Assembly: GCA_002385735.1 (NCBI GenBank)
Contig: DGEB01000023.1
Span: forward strand, 1 to 14,606
Reading direction: 5' to 3'
Origin: Peptococcaceae bacterium UBA3937
Lineage (GTDB): Bacteria > Bacillota > Peptococcia > DRI-13 > DTU073
Length of the DNA: 14,606 bases
A program made the translations under genes and the position numbers. The notes beneath the pieces are model-generated. The model was not told the origin of the DNA, searched no databases, and saw only the letters and a list, made by a program, of their open reading frames with translations. Of this stretch, positions 7,839 to 14,606 are shown in pieces (position 1 is the first letter of the stretch; every line of letters begins with the position of its first letter).

Positions 7839-8461
7839 TGTCTTTCTTCCTCCCCTGCAATTATTACCTTTCTACCCTGGCAAGATACTCTCCCTTCCGC
7901 AAGAAGTTGCAGCACCTTCGGATAAATCCGGTGTTCCTCCCGAAGAATCCGCTCGGCAAGGGAATCTTCCGTATCATCCTGATAAACAGGGACCACGGCC
8001 TGCATGATAATCGGCCCCGTATCCACTCCCTCATCCAGAAAATGCACGGTGCACCCGCTGTAACGCACCCCGTATTCCACCGCCTGCCGCTGGGCATGAA
8101 GCCCGGCGAAAGCCGGCAATAAGGAGGGATGGATATTTAATATGGGTACCTGGGCGCCATGAATAAAGGTTGGCGAAAAGATGCGCATAAAGCCGGCCAA
8201 AATTATATAGTCAACATTAAATTCGGCTATAATCCGCAAAAGTCCTTCTTCAAATTGAGCCTTATCGGAAAAATCCGCAGGATTCACCCAAAAAGCGGGA
8301 ATGTTCGCCCGCCGGGCTCGTTCTAACGCGAAGGCATCCTTATGGTCACTCAGCACGACCACCACTTCGCCATGTATCGTTCCGGCCTTGCAGGCATCCA
8401 AAATCGCCTGCAAATTAGAGCCGCGGCCGGAAGCCAGCACCGCGAACCGCAGTTTCTTCAT
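7835..8461 (-). CDS. purN: Phosphoribosylglycinamide formyltransferase (folate-dependent)
   Basis: PurN transfers a formyl group from 10-formyl-tetrahydrofolate to GAR to give FGAR. The 208-residue protein has the phosphate-binding SGRGSNLQA at residues 11-19. The catalytic triad equivalents of Escherichia coli PurN Asn106, His108 and Asp144 appear as Asn109 and His111 ([10 protein letters not shown]) and Asp147 (DEGVDTGP). Start ATG at 8461 overlaps the purM stop as ATGA, and the end overlaps purH as GTGA, so it is embedded in the purM-purN-purH order known from Bacillus. No residue looks anomalous. Confidence 0.97.
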   Translation of the reverse strand: MKKLRFAVLASGRGSNLQAILDACKAGTIHGEVVVVLSDHKDAFALERARRANIPAFWVNPADFSDKAQFEEGLLRIIAEFNVDYIILAGFMRIFSPTFIHGAQVPILNIHPSLLPAFAGLHAQRQAVEYGVRYSGCTVHFLDEGVDTGPIIMQAVVPVYQDDTEDSLAERILREEHRIYPKVLQLLAEGRVSCQGRKVIIAGEEERQ

Positions 8462-9510
8462 TTATTCGGCCCCCTTATGGTGACCCCGGGTCCGCCGGCT
8501 ACAACCGAGCCAATTCGATAGGCCTTTTCCCCCAGTTCGCCTAGGCGTTGCAAAAGCCGTTCCCCTTCTTCAGCCGCCAGGATTAAAGTAAAGCCAATAC
8601 CCATGTTAAAGGTTCTGAACATCTCTTGCTTTTCCACCGGTCCGCCTTCAGCCAATAACCTAAAAACCGGCAACTCGGGCCAGGAGCCTTGCTCGATTTC
8701 GATATGGCAATCCGCCGGCAGAATCCGCGGCGGGTTCTCCAAAAGGCCGCCCCCGGTAATATGCGCCATACCTTTAATCTTGAATTCCTCCAGAATTTGC
8801 CGGACTAAGGGTACATAGATGCGTGTCGGGCGCAGCAATTCTTCCCCCAGCGTGCAACCCAGCGCCTCAATATACTGGTCCGGCTCCCACCCGTACACCT
8901 CAAAAAAGACTTTCCGGGCCAGGGAAAAGCCGTTGGAATGAAGCCCGGTGGAAGGGAGCCCCACCACCACATCACCCGGTCGGATCTCCCGGCCGTTAAT
9001 AATGGCGTCTTTCTCCACCACCCCAACGGCAAAACCCGCCACGTCATATTCGCCCGGGCGGTAAAAGCCCGGCATCTCCGCCGTTTCGCCACCGATCAAG
9101 GTACAACCGGCCTGATGGCAACCTTCGGCGATGCCCGCTACAATATCCGCGACCTGACGCGGCTCCAGCTTACCCACCGCCAAATAATCCAGGAAAAACA
9201 GCGGTTCCGCGCCGGAGACCAGGATATCGTTCACGCACATGGCCACACAATCAATGCCGATACTGTCGTGCTTCCCCATGCGGTGGGCAACGGCCAGCTT
9301 GGTCCCGACACCGTCCGTACCGGAAACGAGCACAGGCTGCCGGTATTTTTCCATATCCAGCGCAAAAAGCGCGCCAAAACCACCAAGTCCTCCCAGTACC
9401 TCTTTCCGCTTTGTTTTTTCCACCAGAGGCTTGATCAACTCTACCGCTTCATTGCCGCTGTCAATATTCACCCCTGCTGCTTGATAAGTCAATCTTGCTG
9501 TGCCCGACAT
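8458..9510 (-). CDS. purM: Phosphoribosylformylglycinamidine cyclo-ligase (AIR synthetase)
   Basis: PurM uses ATP to close FGAM to aminoimidazole ribonucleotide (AIR). It is 350 residues, standard for the family. Signature stretches include TDGVGTK (65-71), with the [18 protein letters not shown] block (92-109) and GGETAEMPG further on, typical of the PurM/PurL/SelD/ThiL ATP-binding fold. The ATG at 9510 lies inside the 3' end of purF (22-nt overlap), and the stop overlaps the purN start by 4 nt. The arrangement points to coupled translation in a single purine mRNA. Confidence 0.97.
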   Translation of the reverse strand: MSGTARLTYQAAGVNIDSGNEAVELIKPLVEKTKRKEVLGGLGGFGALFALDMEKYRQPVLVSGTDGVGTKLAVAHRMGKHDSIGIDCVAMCVNDILVSGAEPLFFLDYLAVGKLEPRQVADIVAGIAEGCHQAGCTLIGGETAEMPGFYRPGEYDVAGFAVGVVEKDAIINGREIRPGDVVVGLPSTGLHSNGFSLARKVFFEVYGWEPDQYIEALGCTLGEELLRPTRIYVPLVRQILEEFKIKGMAHITGGGLLENPPRILPADCHIEIEQGSWPELPVFRLLAEGGPVEKQEMFRTFNMGIGFTLILAAEEGERLLQRLGELGEKAYRIGSVVAGGPGVTIRGPNK

Positions 9511-10979
9511 TTCTTCTCCTCCTTGGCCTCTTCTTTCCGATCGGAAGGGATATCAATCGGATATTGGTCGTTCAGACAGGCCGCGCAAAAACCGCCGCGC
9601 TGTCCTAAAGCATGGAATAATCCTTCCAGACTAAGATAAGAAAGACTGTCCGCCCCGATGTACTCCCTGATTTCTTCTAATGATTTTTGCCCTGCAATTA
9701 ACTGGTTTCTTTCCGAGGTGTCAATCCCGTAATAACAAGGGGCAATCACCGGTGGGGAAGTAATTAACATATGCACCTCTTTGGCCCCACTATTGCGGAG
9801 CATCTGGACAATCTTTTTGCTCGTTGTCCCCCGGACAATCGAATCATCCACAATCCCGACCTTTTTCCCTTTAACCAGCTTGGTGACCGGATTCAGCTTT
9901 AAACGCACTCCGATTTCCCGCTCGCTTTGTTCCGGCCGGATAAAGGTCCGGGCAATATAGCGGTTTTTAATTAAACCCATCTCAAAGACACAGTTGATGC
10001 CCTCGGCATAGCCCAGCCCACCGGCAATCCCGGAATCAGGCACCGGGATCACCAGGTCCACATCCACCGGTTTTTCCTTCGCCAATTGCCGGCCCATGGC
10101 TCGGCGTGCTTCCATCACGTTAATGCGGTCAATATCCGAATCGGGACGAGCAAAATAAATAAACTCAAAAACGCAAAGCGCCCGTTCCACGTGGTTATCG
10201 CAGTGAAAGGAGTGCAGCCCCTTTTCATTAATCAGCACAATTTCCCCCGGCTCCACATCCCGCACCAGTTCTGCCCCCAAGACTTCAAAGGCGCATGATT
10301 CCGAAGAAAGGAGATAAGCATCCCCCAGCTTGCCAATACATAAAGGCCGGTTCCCGTAAGGATCGCGCACCCCGATTAATTCCCGATCGGTCATGATTAC
10401 CAGGGCATAGCTCCCTATAATCTCCTGCATGGCCTTTTGGAGCGCTCCGACGATCCCTTGTCCATTGTAATGAGCCAGCAAATTCGCCAGCAGTTCCGAG
10501 TCGATCCCCGCCTGAAAAACGGACCCCTTCCCGGCTAACTTCGATTTTAATTCTTTGGCATTGGTAAAGCAGCCGTTGTGGGCAATGGCCAAACTACCAT
10601 GCAAGTAATTACACAACAGCGGTTCGGCGTTCATGGACGGGGTTTTCCCCTCCTTGGCATAGAGCACATGCCCAATGGCGATTTTCCCTTTTAAAGAAGC
10701 GATGATTTGCCTGTCAAAAACATCGGACACCAAACCAGGTCCTTTGTGCACCTTAATTCCCTGCCCGTCGGCTACGGCAATGCCGGCGGCTTCCTGTCCG
10801 CGGTGCTGCAAGGCATATAAGGCATAATAAGTTAAGCGGGTCACATCCTGGCATTCCTCGCCGAAAATCCCGAAGACTCCGCAGGCTTCCACCAGCTTAT
10901 CAGCTTTACTTCCTTGAACCCCTGGCGACCCGAAGTTTACTAATTCATCGTTGCTCTCTACGAATTGTTGATTATGCAT
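9489..10979 (-). CDS. purF: Amidophosphoribosyltransferase with unusual glutamine loop and long propeptide
   Basis: PurF commits PRPP to purine synthesis, making phosphoribosylamine with the amide nitrogen of glutamine. The 496-residue protein is of the Bacillus type. A propeptide precedes the nucleophile Cys33 ([10 protein letters not shown]). The oxyanion Asn135/Gly136 (AHNGCFTN) and Asp160 (IDSE) are kept, as is the PRPP loop [13 protein letters not shown] (374-386). Four cysteines (269, 415, 465, 468) match the 4Fe-4S ligands of Bacillus subtilis PurF (spacings 146, 50 and 3 against 146, 55 and 3). Two oddities: the propeptide is 32 residues against 11 in B. subtilis, and the loop normally reading GHVRY plus a small residue and Thr is GHVLYAKEG (103-111), so the carboxylate-binding Arg is Leu106. 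The ATG at 10979 has a run of six Gs 8 nt upstream and overlaps purL by 22 nt. A GTG at codon 30 could give a short propeptide but lacks a well-placed ribosome site. Confidence 0.95.
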   Translation of the reverse strand: MHNQQFVESNDELVNFGSPGVQGSKADKLVEACGVFGIFGEECQDVTRLTYYALYALQHRGQEAAGIAVADGQGIKVHKGPGLVSDVFDRQIIASLKGKIAIGHVLYAKEGKTPSMNAEPLLCNYLHGSLAIAHNGCFTNAKELKSKLAGKGSVFQAGIDSELLANLLAHYNGQGIVGALQKAMQEIIGSYALVIMTDRELIGVRDPYGNRPLCIGKLGDAYLLSSESCAFEVLGAELVRDVEPGEIVLINEKGLHSFHCDNHVERALCVFEFIYFARPDSDIDRINVMEARRAMGRQLAKEKPVDVDLVIPVPDSGIAGGLGYAEGINCVFEMGLIKNRYIARTFIRPEQSEREIGVRLKLNPVTKLVKGKKVGIVDDSIVRGTTSKKIVQMLRNSGAKEVHMLITSPPVIAPCYYGIDTSERNQLIAGQKSLEEIREYIGADSLSYLSLEGLFHALGQRGGFCAACLNDQYPIDIPSDRKEEAKEEKKCRAQQD

Positions 10980-13159
10980 TCTATTGCCCCCCGATATTTT
11001 TCTTCCATTTCACGCAACCCTAGATTTATTTTCCAGCCGGAGCCGGTAATGAGTAGTTGTTCTCCGCCGACACTTCCTAAAACCTTGAAAGGGACCTGCC
11101 AATTATTCAATTTTTGCAAAACTAAATCCAGTTTCTCCTTCCGAATAGAAATAATGATCCGCGACTGGCTTTCCCCGAAAAGGAGGCTGCTGGGACGCAA
11201 ATTCTCCACCAAGGCGATTTCCGCCCCGATTTTCCCGGCAATGCAACACTCGGCCAGGGCTATTGCCAGCCCCCCTTCGGCACAGTCATGGGCAGAAACA
11301 GCCAGCTTCTCCTGAATCAAGGTAGCCGCCGCTTGTTGCACCTGTTTTTCCAACTCCAGATTCAATTCCGGCGGCCGGCCCGCTTCGAGCCCATGAATCA
11401 GGCTGAGATAACTGCTGGCCCCCAGTTCATCCTTATTCTTCCCTAACAAGATAATTAAATCATCTTCCTGTTTAAAGGCCATGGTGGTCACATGGGCCAA
11501 ATCCTGCACGATACCCAGCATGCCGATCACGGGGGTAGGATAAATCGCTTCCCCCTCGGTTTCATTGTTGAAACTCACATTTCCTCCGGTCACGGGGGTG
11601 TTAAATTCCCGACAGGCATCCCCGATTCCCGCCACCGCCTCTTTCAAACGCCAGTAAATCTCGGGGTTTTCCGGATTACCGAAATTAAGACAGTCCGTTA
11701 CCGCCAAGGGCGTGCCCCCGCAACAAACGATGTTCCGGGCCGCTTCCGCCACGGCAATCTGCCCGCCCCGGTAGGGATCCAAGTAAACATAACGGGAATT
11801 GCCGTCCACCGTCAGGGCCACTCCTTTGTTGTAGCCAATCACCCTTAATACCGCGGCGTCATCCCCCGGAGGAATCATGGTATCGATATCCAAAAGATGG
11901 TCAAAATGGCCGTAAATCCATTCCTTGCCGGCAATGGTGGGCTCCCCTAACAAAGTCAACAAGACCTTGCCGTAATCCTCCATTTCCGGCAAAGCAGCCA
12001 AATCATAAGCTTGCGCCTGCGCCAGCCCTTCCGGTTCCCGGGCCTGCCGTTCCTGAATGGGAACGTCCTCCACCAAAGCCGAAACCGGAAGCCGGGCCGC
12101 AATCTTTCCTTTTTCTTTTACCGTAATCAGACCATCGGACGTCACCCGGCCAATTACCGCAGCTTCAATGCCCCATTTCAAAAAGAGCTTTTGTGCTTCC
12201 CGCTCTTTCCCTTTGGGCAACACGATGAGCATCCGCTCCGGCGTTTCCGCCAGCATGATTTGATCGGTATCCATCTCTTTTTCCCGGTAGGGCACTTTCG
12301 TGACCTCAATTTCGATGCCGGTGCCACCCCGAGCGGCCATGTCACAGCAAGATCCGGTCAGACCGCCGGCCCCCAAATCCTGCATTCCGATCACGTTCCC
12401 CGTTTTAATTAATTCCAAACAGGCCTCCATAAGGATTTTCCCCATGGTCGGGTCGGCCACGGCCAACTCTTCTCTTTTTCCGGCCAAGGCCTCCCCAAAG
12501 GCTTCGGACACAAAAGAAGCCCCGCGAACAAAATCTTTCCCCGTAAAAGCGCCCACCAGCATGACGGGATTGCCTTCCCCTATGGCCTGGGCTTTTACCA
12601 ACTCCTGCTGTTTGACCAGACCAACGCCCATTACGTTGACCAGACAGTTTTTCTCATAGGAAGGGTGAAAGAAAACCAATCCAGCTACGGTGGGAACCTG
12701 CACGTTGTTGCCGTAGGTAGCCAGCCCGGCCACCACATTGGCGACCCGCGCACGGGTTACCTTGCTCTTTAGGGAGCCAAAATACAAGGCATTAAGAACC
12801 GCGATGGGTCTTGCCCCCATCGTAAAAACATCGCGCAAAATCCCCCCTACGGCGGTCGCTGCCCCCTGAAAGGGTTCAATCGCCGAAAGGTGATTGCGGC
12901 TTTCAATCTTAAAAACAATCGCCTGATCGTCGCCTATATCAACTACGCCGGCATTTTCGCCGGGTCCTTGCAGCACTTGTTGCCCGGTAGTAGGAAGCAT
13001 TTTCAGGATGTTTCGGGAATTTTTGTAACTGCAGTGTTCGGACCACATCGCCCCAAACATCTCCAGTTCCAGTTGATTGGGTTCCCGTTGCAGAATCTCC
13101 CGGATTTGCGCGTACTCCTCGTCGGAGAGCCCTACTTCCCGCCAATAGTTTTCTTTCAA
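10958..13159 (-). CDS. purL: Phosphoribosylformylglycinamidine synthase, small-type synthetase subunit
   Basis: Converts FGAR to FGAM with ATP and ammonia. At 733 residues this is the small PurL, which in Bacillus and Thermotoga works in a complex with PurQ (glutaminase) and PurS, unlike the roughly 1300-residue fused enzyme of Escherichia coli. Seen here: MWSEHCSYKNS (38-48) with the conserved His42, and the conserved block at 83-110 beginning FKIESRNH and including EPFQGAATAVGG. Two repeated PurM-like halves follow, the second with GDDAAVLRV. The start is TTG at 13159, 19 nt after the purE stop, with AAGGGGG about 10 nt upstream; no in-frame ATG or GTG is nearer. An out-of-frame ATG just upstream reads into a stop after two codons. 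purS and purQ, usually adjacent, are absent here. Confidence 0.96.
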   Translation of the reverse strand: MKENYWREVGLSDEEYAQIREILQREPNQLELEMFGAMWSEHCSYKNSRNILKMLPTTGQQVLQGPGENAGVVDIGDDQAIVFKIESRNHLSAIEPFQGAATAVGGILRDVFTMGARPIAVLNALYFGSLKSKVTRARVANVVAGLATYGNNVQVPTVAGLVFFHPSYEKNCLVNVMGVGLVKQQELVKAQAIGEGNPVMLVGAFTGKDFVRGASFVSEAFGEALAGKREELAVADPTMGKILMEACLELIKTGNVIGMQDLGAGGLTGSCCDMAARGGTGIEIEVTKVPYREKEMDTDQIMLAETPERMLIVLPKGKEREAQKLFLKWGIEAAVIGRVTSDGLITVKEKGKIAARLPVSALVEDVPIQERQAREPEGLAQAQAYDLAALPEMEDYGKVLLTLLGEPTIAGKEWIYGHFDHLLDIDTMIPPGDDAAVLRVIGYNKGVALTVDGNSRYVYLDPYRGGQIAVAEAARNIVCCGGTPLAVTDCLNFGNPENPEIYWRLKEAVAGIGDACREFNTPVTGGNVSFNNETEGEAIYPTPVIGMLGIVQDLAHVTTMAFKQEDDLIILLGKNKDELGASSYLSLIHGLEAGRPPELNLELEKQVQQAAATLIQEKLAVSAHDCAEGGLAIALAECCIAGKIGAEIALVENLRPSSLLFGESQSRIIISIRKEKLDLVLQKLNNWQVPFKVLGSVGGEQLLITGSGWKINLGLREMEEKYRGAIECIINNS

Positions 13160-13178
13160 GGCATTCCGTACCCCCTTG

Positions 13179-13679
13179 CTACAACTCTGCGACCAACTGT
13201 TGAATTTTCTTGTCTTTCTCGCTTACTTCCGATGCCATTTTTCTTTTATATTCTATTAATTGTTGGCGCAATTTGTTTTCTTTTACACTCAGGATTTGAA
13301 CCGCCAATAAGGCCGCATTTTTTGCCCCGTCAATCGCTACGGTAGCCACCGGAATACCCGAAGGCATTTGCACCATCGCGTAAAGAGCATCCACGCCCTG
13401 CAAGGCTGTCCCGTTAATGGGGACACCAATCACCGGCAAAGGGGTAACGGCAGCCAAGACACCCGGTAGATGCGCCGCCGCTCCTGCTCCGGCAATAATG
13501 ACCGAGTATCCGACCTCATGGGCTTTTTTCGCAAGCTCCAGCGCTTGCTCCGTGGTCCGGTGCGCGGACGCTACCCGCGCCTCAAAACCCACACCAAATT
13601 TCCGCAAGACTTCTAAGGCCTTTTTCATCACCGGCCAATCGGAATCACTGCCCATAATTACCAGTACCTGCTTCTCCAA
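13179..13679 (-). CDS. purE: N5-carboxyaminoimidazole ribonucleotide mutase (class I PurE)
   Basis: PurE rearranges N5-CAIR to CAIR; class I enzymes usually depend on PurK to make N5-CAIR. From the start chosen here (TTG at 13679) the protein is 166 residues, the usual length. It shows MGSDSDW (9-15), SAHRT with the active-site His40 (38-42) and AGAGAAAHLPG (63-73), with a class I-like overall pattern. The frame stays open up to a TTG at 13730, adding 17 residues, but those look non-conserved. The TTG at 13679 has GGAAGGAAGGG six nt upstream, so I prefer it. An ATG 5 nt upstream (start 13684) is out of frame. purE is first in the purine cluster, as in Bacillus, but is followed directly by purL rather than purK, purB and purC. 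Confidence 0.95.
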   Translation of the reverse strand: MEKQVLVIMGSDSDWPVMKKALEVLRKFGVGFEARVASAHRTTEQALELAKKAHEVGYSVIIAGAGAAAHLPGVLAAVTPLPVIGVPINGTALQGVDALYAMVQMPSGIPVATVAIDGAKNAALLAVQILSVKENKLRQQLIEYKRKMASEVSEKDKKIQQLVAEL

Positions 13680-13752
13680 AACATTCCCTTCCTTCCTAAA
13701 CCTATTAGCCGTTTCTTTCCCTGGCAACAAGTGTAAATAAGAAGTTCAATAG

Positions 13753-13790
13753 AAAAAGGTGAGCTTTTTCATTTTTAGATAAGGCTCACC
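13753..13790 (-). terminator. Leader terminator (possible attenuator) between the purE promoter and purE
   Basis: On the minus strand GGTGAGC (13790-13784) pairs perfectly with GCTCACC (13764-13758); two further A-T pairs are possible past a bulged C. The stem is followed directly by TTTTTC (13757-13752). It lies about 24 nt after the predicted transcription start and 74 nt before the purE start codon. The T-tract is absent on the plus side, so it is directional for the purine transcript. No sequence complementary to the 5' arm, and no G-box purine aptamer, was seen in the short RNA upstream of it. Confidence 0.75.
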
Positions 13791-13820
13791 ATGTCGTTAG
13801 ACTACAATGATTACATTTTT

Positions 13821-13849
13821 ATATTAGACTGCTTTATGCTCTCTGTCAA
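13821..13849 (-). promoter_or_regulatory. Sigma-A promoter of the purine operon
   Basis: On the minus strand TTGACA (13849-13844) and TAATAT (13826-13821) are separated by 17 nt: a perfect -35 and a five-of-six -10 match. The start would be near 13814, giving a leader of about 135 nt before purE. No Bacillus-type PurBox (CCGAAC-like core) was recognised around it. Confidence 0.8.
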
Positions 13850-13863
13850 GAAAACTTCCTTTC

Positions 13864-13873
13864 TAGGCGCCTA
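13864..13873 (-). promoter_or_regulatory. 10-nt palindrome upstream of the purine promoter
   Basis: TAGGCGCCTA is a perfect palindrome with its near edge 14 nt upstream of the -35 box. Position fits an activator or repressor site, but it is short and a chance occurrence is possible. Confidence 0.2.
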
Positions 13874-13900
13874 TTCTCACAATATCTGCCTCTTACAATG

Positions 13901-13942
13901 AAAAGAACCTCCTGCCCGATCTGCGGCAGAGGTTCCTTTTTT
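13901..13942 (-). terminator. Terminator after the sodium:solute symporter gene
   Basis: GGCAGAGGTTC (13925-13935) pairs with GAACCTC and TGCC (13905-13916) with one bulged C: 11 base pairs. The minus strand then has TTTTC and the plus strand TTTTTT, so it could work in both directions. It begins 44 nt after the symporter stop and isolates that gene from the purine promoter. The remaining bases between 13943 and 13985 show nothing recognisable. Confidence 0.85.
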
Positions 13943-13985
13943 CCACTTCACTATTATGGCTGCTGGTTTCTTTAAGAACCATGCC

Positions 13986-14606
13986 TTAGATCTGCTCGGT
14001 TCTCCTGACAAAAACCTTCTGCAAATGCTCCTGGGAAAAGCTTTCCGTAAACAAGCTTACCGCCGGAACAACCGCCACCGAAAGCAGCATGGCCAAAGCG
14101 CCGCCGATGGTGACAAAAGTCGGCTCGAAGCTATGATACCAGGCAAAACCCAGTCCGGTTAACAGCCCCGTAACCGCTCCTGCCCAGGCGCCCATCTTCG
14201 TAGTGCCCGGCCAGAACAAGCCCCACAGGTAGGGGCCCAGGAACACCCCGGCCACCGTGCCCCAGGACAAGGCCATCAAGGTCAGGATAATGGCCGGCTT
14301 CAACAAGGCCAGAATCGCCGAAAGGGCGATAAAAATCAGACATAAACTGCGCATGACCCCCAGTTCTTCTTTTTTGCCCATATGAGGACGGACATATCCT
14401 TTTAAAAGGTCAATCGTAATACTGGAACTGGAGACCAGCACCAGGGAAGACAGGGTGGACATCGAAGCGGATAAAACCAATAGCAGGATCAGGATTGCCG
14501 CCAGCTCGGGTAAAGCGGTCTGCAGGATCTGCGGCACGAGTAAGTCCACGGTCCCGCGCCCGGTGGCCGGATCAACCGGCAACTCGGAGAAGTATAAGTG
14601 GCTGAG
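13986..14606 (-). CDS. Sodium:solute symporter (SSS) family protein, C-terminal part
   Basis: The frame is open to the window edge, so this is the last 206 residues of a longer protein (the family is usually about 480-550). It has at least five hydrophobic segments. The stretch LSASMSTLSSLVLVSSSS (starting near residue 44 of the visible part) matches the conserved helix with serines that form the Na2 sodium site in SSS transporters. A glycine-rich pair of helices (GAWAGAVTGLLTGLG) and a charged C-terminal tail follow. The family includes symporters for pantothenate, proline and other carboxylates; the substrate cannot be decided from this part. A TTG at 14582 is an internal codon, not a start. 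A strong terminator follows, so the gene is separate from the purine operon. Confidence 0.85.
   Translation of the reverse strand, partial: LSHLYFSELPVDPATGRGTVDLLVPQILQTALPELAAILILLLVLSASMSTLSSLVLVSSSSITIDLLKGYVRPHMGKKEELGVMRSLCLIFIALSAILALLKPAIILTLMALSWGTVAGVFLGPYLWGLFWPGTTKMGAWAGAVTGLLTGLGFAWYHSFEPTFVTIGGALAMLLSVAVVPAVSLFTESFSQEHLQKVFVRRTEQI

Noticed and set aside
8938..9639. A 233-codon open frame on the plus strand opposite purM and purF
   Set aside because: It lies wholly antisense to two clearly conserved enzymes, has no recognisable domain or ribosome site, and its composition is that of a mirror frame of GC-rich coding DNA.
13753..13861. Purine (G-box), ykkC/PRPP or preQ1 riboswitch ahead of purE
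   Set aside because: None of the conserved strings of these classes were found, and the RNA between the predicted start and the terminator is only about 25 nt.
1..14606. CRISPR arrays, insertion sequences, tRNA or rRNA genes, phage or defence islands
   Set aside because: No regularly spaced repeats, no transposase or integrase frames, and no recognisable RNA gene sequence; the window is dense with core metabolic genes.

Overview
The window is a chromosomal stretch of a low-to-mid GC Gram-positive-type bacterium, most likely an anaerobic member of the Bacillota (Clostridia-like). The evidence is a Bacillus-type purine operon order (purL-purF-purM-purN-purH-purD), the small PurL that needs separate PurS and PurQ, a PurF of the Bacillus propeptide and iron-sulfur-cluster type, a glmS ribozyme, G-rich Shine-Dalgarno sites, and several TTG and GTG starts. 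The species cannot be named from the sequence alone. Every gene I can support lies on the minus strand, so the biological reading order runs from high to low coordinates.

From the high end: the 3' part of a sodium:solute symporter gene (13986-14606, cut by the window edge) ends at a bidirectional-looking terminator. Next is a strong sigma-A type promoter (TTGACA-17-TAATAT), then a short leader with an intrinsic terminator, and then the purine cluster purE-purL-purF-purM-purN-purH-purD (13679 down to 4906). The genes are tightly packed: a 19-nt gap, two 22-nt overlaps, an ATGA overlap and a GTGA overlap, with a 122-nt gap before purD. Together they encode PRPP to phosphoribosylamine (PurF), GAR (PurD), FGAR (PurN), FGAM (PurL), AIR (PurM), the CAIR mutase step (PurE), and the last two steps to IMP (PurH). 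purK, purC, purB, purS and purQ are not in the cluster and must lie elsewhere or be replaced.

After purD, without an obvious terminator, comes a membrane-anchored diguanylate cyclase with an extracytoplasmic dCache-like sensor (3154-4803). It ends at a strong hairpin. The glmS promoter overlaps that hairpin and drives a leader of about 440 nt that contains a complete-looking glmS self-cleaving ribozyme (about 2812-2970), followed by glmS (802-2634). GlmS makes glucosamine-6-phosphate, the ligand that triggers ribozyme cleavage, so this is a self-contained feedback unit. glmS ends in a strong terminator, and a LysE-family exporter gene (31-681) follows with its own weak candidate promoter.

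Most of the window is ordinary core metabolism. The points worth a second look are a PurF in which the glutamine-binding arginine of the GATase loop is replaced by leucine, a PurF propeptide of about 32 residues, a terminator in the purE leader with no aptamer I can recognise, the reduced purine gene set, and a perfect 14-nt palindrome upstream of the glmS promoter. I found no RNA genes other than the ribozyme, no CRISPR array and no mobile element.
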